From: Zea mays
Lineage: Eukaryota > Streptophyta > Magnoliopsida > Poales > Poaceae
Length of the DNA: 64,000 nucleotides
NCBI RefSeq assembly: GCF_902167145.1
Contig: NC_050098.1
Location: 114,304,207 to 114,368,206, forward strand
Direction: 5' to 3'
The first letter of the stretch is position 1; each line of letters starts with the position of its first letter. Position numbers and translations under genes: made by a program. Below are positions 59,118 to 64,000 of the stretch, piece by piece. Under the pieces are notes generated by a model. The model saw only the letters and a program-made list of their open reading frames with translations. It did not search any database and had not been told where the DNA came from.

Positions 59118-59390
59118 TTTGGCAATTACGCTTCCAATAGATAACTGAGGTAAGTCATCATTCAAATTCATTTCTTTCCAAAACTGTCAATTATGCCACA
59201 AAGCATTAGCAAATTCTGTAATATTAGTTAACTAAAATTAGGTCTCGGAGCCACATAATTGTGACTTACACGGTCCTGAAGACACATAATGAAATTAGGT
59301 CGCCCATGCATTCCATCACGTCATAATTTGTCTATGTCTCTCGCTGTTGGCCTATCGAGACACCTCATGTTTTGTTCATCAAACTCGCTG

Positions 59391-61993
59391 TCAAATATTA
59401 TTGTATGACATGAGATATTTGATAACATAAACTAATTCACATATGAACAATTTAAGGAAATAAGTCTTACACAAAGTATTTCTCCACCTCAGGCATATTT
59501 GTGAACATGTGCAGTAAAGCAGACTTCCATTCTTCCATAGTGAGGTGATATACCTTGGGTGAACCAACGACTTTGTCGTTTGTTTGAAAAATCGAAAGAT
59601 CACTACACGGAGGCATCTCTCGTTCATCATCATGGTACCTCTTCTTTCGAGCAAATACATTATGTTCTTCTACAAAGTAACAACTTGTGAAGTGTGCTAC
59701 CTCCTTCAGTTTAAATTGTTCCGCAATACATCCTTACACTCTTGCCTTATTTCCCACCATTGCTTTAAGCTTCTTTAATGTTCATTCTATTTGAAACATC
59801 CACCTATACTGAACAGGACCACTGACCTTAGCCTCATATGGAAGATGTATAAAGAGATGTTGCATAGGATTGAAGAAACCCGGTGGGAATATTTTTTCCA
59901 ATTTGCACAAAAGCATTGTGCCTCTTTCTCCAGCTGTTCCATCACATCTCTTCTGATTTCTTTAGCACACAGTTGTTTGTAGAAATAGCTAACTCAGTTA
60001 ACATTTTCCACACAGCATCGAAAATGTACCCACGAAACATTACAGGCATGAGCCTTTCCATAATTATGTGGAAGTCATGGATCTTTAGTCCATTCATCTT
60101 CATTGTCTTCAAAAATTCATAGATCTTCTAAAACCAGCAGCATAACCATCAGGGAATTCCAGATCCTTCATCCACTTCATCACTTCTTTCTGTTGCTTAG
60201 GTTTTAGACAATAGTCAGCTTTTGGTTTGCCTCTGTTTTCTCTAAGCACTTGGGTTGGACGATCACATATCACGACTAAGTCCATGCGTGCCGTGTCATT
60301 GTCTTTCATTTTATCAGGGAAATCCATGCATGTATTTATGAGGGCTTGGCAAAAGTTACTCTCTTGATGCATGACGTCGATGTTGTGCATCAAAATCATT
60401 GACTTAGCATAAGGAAGCTCCCATAAGCCACATATGTGAGTCCAGTTATGCTCCTCACCAAAACCTTGATACCTTTTCCCACTCCCGTCTAGGACAAGTT
60501 TCCTATGCTCTTCTGTAATTTCTATCCCACTACGTCTCTTGGGCGGTCCCTTCGTGACAATGGTGCCCTTCCTAAACTCCTTTCTCTGCCTTCTGAAGGG
60601 GTGACTGAAGGGTAGAAAACATCTATGGCAATCAAAGTAACATATCTTGTCACCAGCACTAAGATGAAAACAATCTGTATCTTTAGCACAATAAGGACAC
60701 GTCAATCTACCATGCACGCTCCATCCAGAGAAAATACCATACGCCATAAAATCATGAACTGAGAACAGATACGTAACACGAAGATTGAATTTCTGCTTCT
60801 TGAAGCAGTCATAGGCTTCCACTCCTTGCCATAGCTTCTTTAACTCTTCAATCAGTGGTTGAAGCATCACATTGAGGCGTACGCCAGGATGCTCAGGCCT
60901 AGGTATAACAAGACATAGGAACATAAACTCATATTTCATGCAAAGAGCAGGTGGAAGGTTATACGGTATGACAATGACAGGCCAACATGAATACGATGCA
61001 ACAGTCATATTGAAAGGTGTGAAACCATCAGTTGCCAAGCCGATATGAACTTTTCTTACATCGATGGCGAACTCTGGATCAAAGTTGTCAAGAGCCTTCC
61101 ATGCATCACCATCTGACGGGTGCACCATTAACCCATCTTGTCTGTCCGTACAATCTTTATGCCACCTCATGTGCATAGCGGCCTTCCTCGAGAGAAACAA
61201 ACATTTCACTCTAGGAGTGAGAGGCATGTACCGAAGCTGTTTATGTGCAACCTTTGTCACCACCTTCTCCCCCATCTTCATTTACAAGCTCCACGTACCT
61301 CGACTTCCCACATTTTAAGCATTTCTGCTCTCTACCATGTTCCTTCCAAAAAAGCATGCAGTTGTCTTGGCAAACATCAATCTTCTCATACTCCATACCA
61401 AGACCTTCAAGCAATTTCTTGGAATGGTACATGTCTTTGGGCATCTTGTGACCAGTAGGAAGAACCTCGCTAATCAAATTCATGAGCTCTTTGTAACAAT
61501 TAATAGAGAATGCAAACTTGGACTTGATTGACAATAGTCGTGTCACAAATTCGAGAACGGTCACATCAGTGTGAACATGAAAAGGCTCTTCTGACGCTTT
61601 GAGGAGTTCGAAGAACTTCTGAACCTCCGGTGTTGGTGAATCATCATGATCTGGGGCCAATTCAGGCTACAGATCTTCAAGCATATGGTCCATCCTATCC
61701 ACATCTTCACCGTCATCAACTTCTACTTCTGCTGTTCCTTCAAGGCGTGACTTCCCGTGGAGATACCAGACCTTATAGCCTGGCACAAAACCATGCGAGC
61801 ACAAGTGTAGTGTGACCTGCCTCTTGGTGTGGCTGGTCATATTTCTACATTTATTGCATGGACACATAATATTATCTATTTGTGACAAAGCAGCTGCATG
61901 GTCCAGAAACATCTGAGTCTTGGCAAACCATTCACTTATGTGAAACCCACCCTTCTTGAAACCTTCATACATCCAATCACGTCTATCACCCAT
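59391..61993 (-). pseudogene. CACTA transposase, inverted copy, truncated and broken
   Basis: The ATG at 61993 (MGDRRDWMYEGFKKGG) opens the transposase-associated domain, with a stop at about 61669. The next segment (61660-61241) includes CLKCGKSRYVELVNEDG and ends in a frameshift near 61250. The core frame at 61281-60109 is open for 390 codons, longer than in the left copy. It keeps CTDRQDGLMVHPSDGDAW, the aspartates in LATDGFTPFN and HNIDVMHQE, and the cysteine pairs in RLTCPYCAKDTDC. Beyond 60109 the frame is broken again and reaches the truncation at 59118. The missing C-terminal domain would make any product defective. Confidence 0.85.
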
Positions 61994-62459
61994 TATTGTA
62001 GCTATGTACATACGAGTAAGAGTGCATGTGAGATATTCATGTTTGTACATGTCACACACACCATGTATGGTATATATATAGTTGCAACAATGAGGTAGTA
62101 TAATCAATACGTACATACATGACATTCATCAATTAAGAATATTCACAACAATTAATATTTGCAATAATTACTATTTGTATAACAGATCACATTCACCATC
62201 AAATTCATTAACTAATAACATCAAACCACACAGTTTATATTTGCAACATAAAATTAAAAATAGAAACTACAATGTATAAAGTCATATGAAGACTAATAAC
62301 ACTATCAATTAACAAATTTAAACTAACTCTAATCACCTAAAAGTTAACTCCCGTCGGCCACAAAAAACCGACAAAAATAAAATGCCTTAATATACTTATT
62401 TAGCACCTCTAATCAATCACATATTCATTTACATTGTATAGGTATAGGATTATACCTCG

Positions 62460-62750
62460 ACGACTTGAACACGGACCAGATAGTGAGACACCGATGAGCA
62501 GCGCGTCGGGGCACTAGCGCACGGCGGAGTGGTGGGGACGGCAGACGACGGCAAGCTGGAGATGGCAGCGAGCTAGGGACAATGGACAGCGGGCACGGTC
62601 GACGACGATGGGCTTGGCACAGTGGACGGCGGCGGGCTAGGCACGGTGGCTGGGGTCGGTGGCGTCCAGGAGGCAGTGGCGTCCTGCAGGAGCAGCGGCG
62701 TGTGGAGCAGAGAAGAAAAGTAATGAGCCCGCACATGCGGGGATCGGCTC
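62460..62750 (-). other. GC-rich leader of the inverted CACTA copy
   Basis: The stretch is rich in CCGCC and GCCGTCGTC motifs on the minus strand and ends at GTCGTCGAGGTATAATCC. It parallels 31338-31552 of the left copy but differs strongly in sequence. Open frames on both strands are compositional. Confidence 0.5.
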
Positions 62751-62754
62751 ATAA

Positions 62755-62920
62755 ATTGTTAATCCCCGTCGGCCAATGTACGGGGCTGACGGGAATAACG
62801 TAATCCCCATCAGCCCTGACACAGGTCAACGGGAGTTAATATAATTCTCGTTGGCCGTTAGGTAGCCGATGAGAATTACCTTATTCCTGTCGGCCTTTGC
62901 CCTGGCCGACGGGAGTTATC
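62755..62920 (-). repeat. CACTA subterminal repeats, right end
   Basis: Repeated CCCGTCGGCC or variants in both orientations, spaced by AATAACGTAATCC-like stretches, mirror the left end. Confidence 0.75.
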
Positions 62921-62954
62921 TTAGCCGACAAGAATCTTTAGAATTCCTGTTGTG
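62921..62954 (-). repeat. Right CACTA terminal inverted repeat
   Basis: On the minus strand it begins CACAACAGGAATTC. It pairs with 16203-16236, with mismatches at positions 13, 25 and 28. Confidence 0.85.
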
Positions 62955-63165
62955 TCTCACCTCACTCGGTATAATTACAACGGCTCTCGCAAGAGCCGAG
63001 GGGTTGTGTGGTTTTTCTAAACTCACTCAACTAACTAGGATTCACCTAGAGCAAGCGCATAAGCGGTCTAACTTACCTAAGCACTTCGCAAAACACCTAC
63101 ACTAATAATCGAGTGATTCTATTAAGCACTTAGGTGTTTGAGCACTTCGAAATGCCTATAACAAG
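62955..63165. other. Unplaced fragment, possibly LTR of another copia element
   Basis: The sequence between the CACTA end and the next LTR does not continue the copia gag seen left of 16203. It contains a hairpin CGGCTCT-CGCA-AGAGCCG at 62981-62998 and GCACTTAGGTGTTTGAGCAC-like phrases reminiscent of grass copia LTRs on the minus strand. I cannot place it firmly. Confidence 0.35.
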
Positions 63166-63835
63166 TGTTGGTATGTTTCTTGGGCTCCCATACCTTCAAA
63201 TGGATGTTTGGAGGGGCTTCCTCGAAGGTTATTTAAAGAGATAAGACAAAGGGTATGATAATAAGATAATGAAGACAATATGTAAATCAAGAAGAGTAAG
63301 ACATGTCACTCATCTAGATGTGCATACTCATATTTATTTCACTCCTTTCAAGATATCAAATGATTACAAGTATACCTTCGGCTTCACACAAGCGGGAGCT
63401 TGAAGGTATCGTCGAAGGCTAAGCGGTTCAGTGCTCTGGGTTCAAGGGCATGTCGTTATGCATGACACTATTCCTCTATTTATAGTCATAGGGTACAACT
63501 TCGTATGAAATTAAAATCGTGTCCCCATATCATATACATGGTAGCTACATACATTACAAGGGCAATATTATACATTCCCATCTATACATCTTGTAGATCA
63601 AGTTTTCCATAACTTTTATCTTCGTCTCCTGCTTTGTAAGCCATAGCACATCACCCAAAGCTACCCCTTTGGCCTTCGACTGGCTTAACGGTTTCACAAA
63701 CCTGAATCTTCTTAGTTCTATCCCTTTTGTTAGCTTCAACTTGGTGATGAAGCTAGAGGCTTTTATCATAAACTTGTTTTTCAAGACAAAGTTTGTATCT
63801 TATAGACCTTGGGCAATGAAGGCCCTCCCCCAACA
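63166..63835 (-). repeat. LTR of a second D-like gypsy element, running off the window
   Basis: The 670-bp repeat starts TGTTGGTATG and ends CCCCCAACA. It is followed by GTAGCCCTCG, the complement of a D-type polypurine tract. This makes it a 3' LTR of an element on the minus strand. The sequence is related to D only at the ends. The five bases before it are ACAAG, the expected left TSD. Confidence 0.7.
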
Positions 63836-64000
63836 GTAGCCCTCGTAGAATAAGGTCATTTTCATAATGAGCTCAGGCCACAAAACATATTATGGAGGCA
63901 TTGTGTCAAAGGTCCGAAAAACACCTTCCTGGGCTCATTATTGAAAATGACAAAAACAAGTACTCTGGCTTAATAGAAGTATATCCGCAGTCCACTGGAC
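63836..64000 (-). other. Start of the internal region of the D-like element
   Basis: It contains GGTCCGAAAAACACCTTCC at 63911-63929, the motif that lies at 43316-43335 in D. No coding sequence is reached before the window ends. Confidence 0.6.

Larger units (their letters stand above)
16203..62954. mobile_element. Composite of two CACTA (En/Spm) copies in opposite orientation
   Basis: Both ends carry the same 34-bp terminal repeat, starting CACAACAGGAAT and differing at three positions. Inside are subterminal CCGTCGGC arrays, a plus-strand transposase gene (32007-35507), a plus-strand second gene (35603-58891, split) and a minus-strand copy of the 5' half including transposase (59118-62954). 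Elements B and C with their own passengers account for most of the 46.8 kb. The three bases outside are TCA on the left and TCT on the right. The two flanks also belong to different sequences, so a single clean insertion is not proved. The left copy's true 3' end is missing. Confidence 0.75.
59118..62954 (-). mobile_element. Second CACTA copy, inverted, 5' half only
   Basis: Read on minus from 62954, this holds the terminal repeat, subterminal array, GC-rich leader, intron and transposase. It then stops at a point matching about 34867 of the left copy. The C-terminal transposase domain, second gene and 3' end are absent. Similarity to the left copy is high over its length by eye, but each copy has its own stops and frameshifts, and the leader and subterminal blocks differ more. 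Confidence 0.85.

Overview
The window looks like repeat-rich intergenic DNA from a large-genome grass. Every recognisable coding stretch belongs to a transposable element typical of Poaceae: an Opie/Ji-like (SIRE/Maximus) copia element, Tekay-type gypsy chromoviruses with very long LTRs, a Tat-like gypsy element with an antisense gene, and a CACTA (En/Spm) transposon. A panicoid or Andropogoneae grass is my best guess, but that is inference. I see no host gene, rRNA, tRNA or CRISPR array.

The layout is a set of nested insertions, most of them closed by target-site duplications (TSDs) that can be read directly. A copia element (LTR 1449-3126, broken gag from 3159) is split by a Tekay-like gypsy element A on the minus strand (4568-15651, TSD CAAGT). 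The copia gag resumes at 15657 and is then cut by a CACTA end at 16203. From 16203 to 62954 lies a composite of two CACTA copies in opposite orientation, so both outer ends are the 5' terminal type. The left copy is interrupted by the non-autonomous gypsy element B (16640-31337), whose left LTR carries a solo LTR of a related family (19172-24079). It is interrupted again by the chromovirus C (36818-57781, TSD CTTAT), whose gag carries the young non-autonomous Tat-like element D (42600-49958, TSD GTTCC). The truncated inverted second CACTA copy occupies 59118-62954. The right edge holds an unplaced fragment and one LTR of another D-like element running off the window.

The elements are in very different states. 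C, A, the copia and both CACTA copies are full of stops and frameshifts. Several stops are TAG where glutamine or tryptophan is expected, which fits decay of methylated cytosine. D is nearly new: I count one difference between its two 642-bp LTRs. It has a complete gag on the minus strand, no pol, and a large spliced antisense gene with its own TATA box and a single frameshift. B has no coding capacity but shares LTR end, primer site, polypurine tract and LTR blocks with A, so it was probably moved by proteins of that family.

The most unusual structures are the two-headed CACTA composite and the convergent gag/antisense gene organisation of D.
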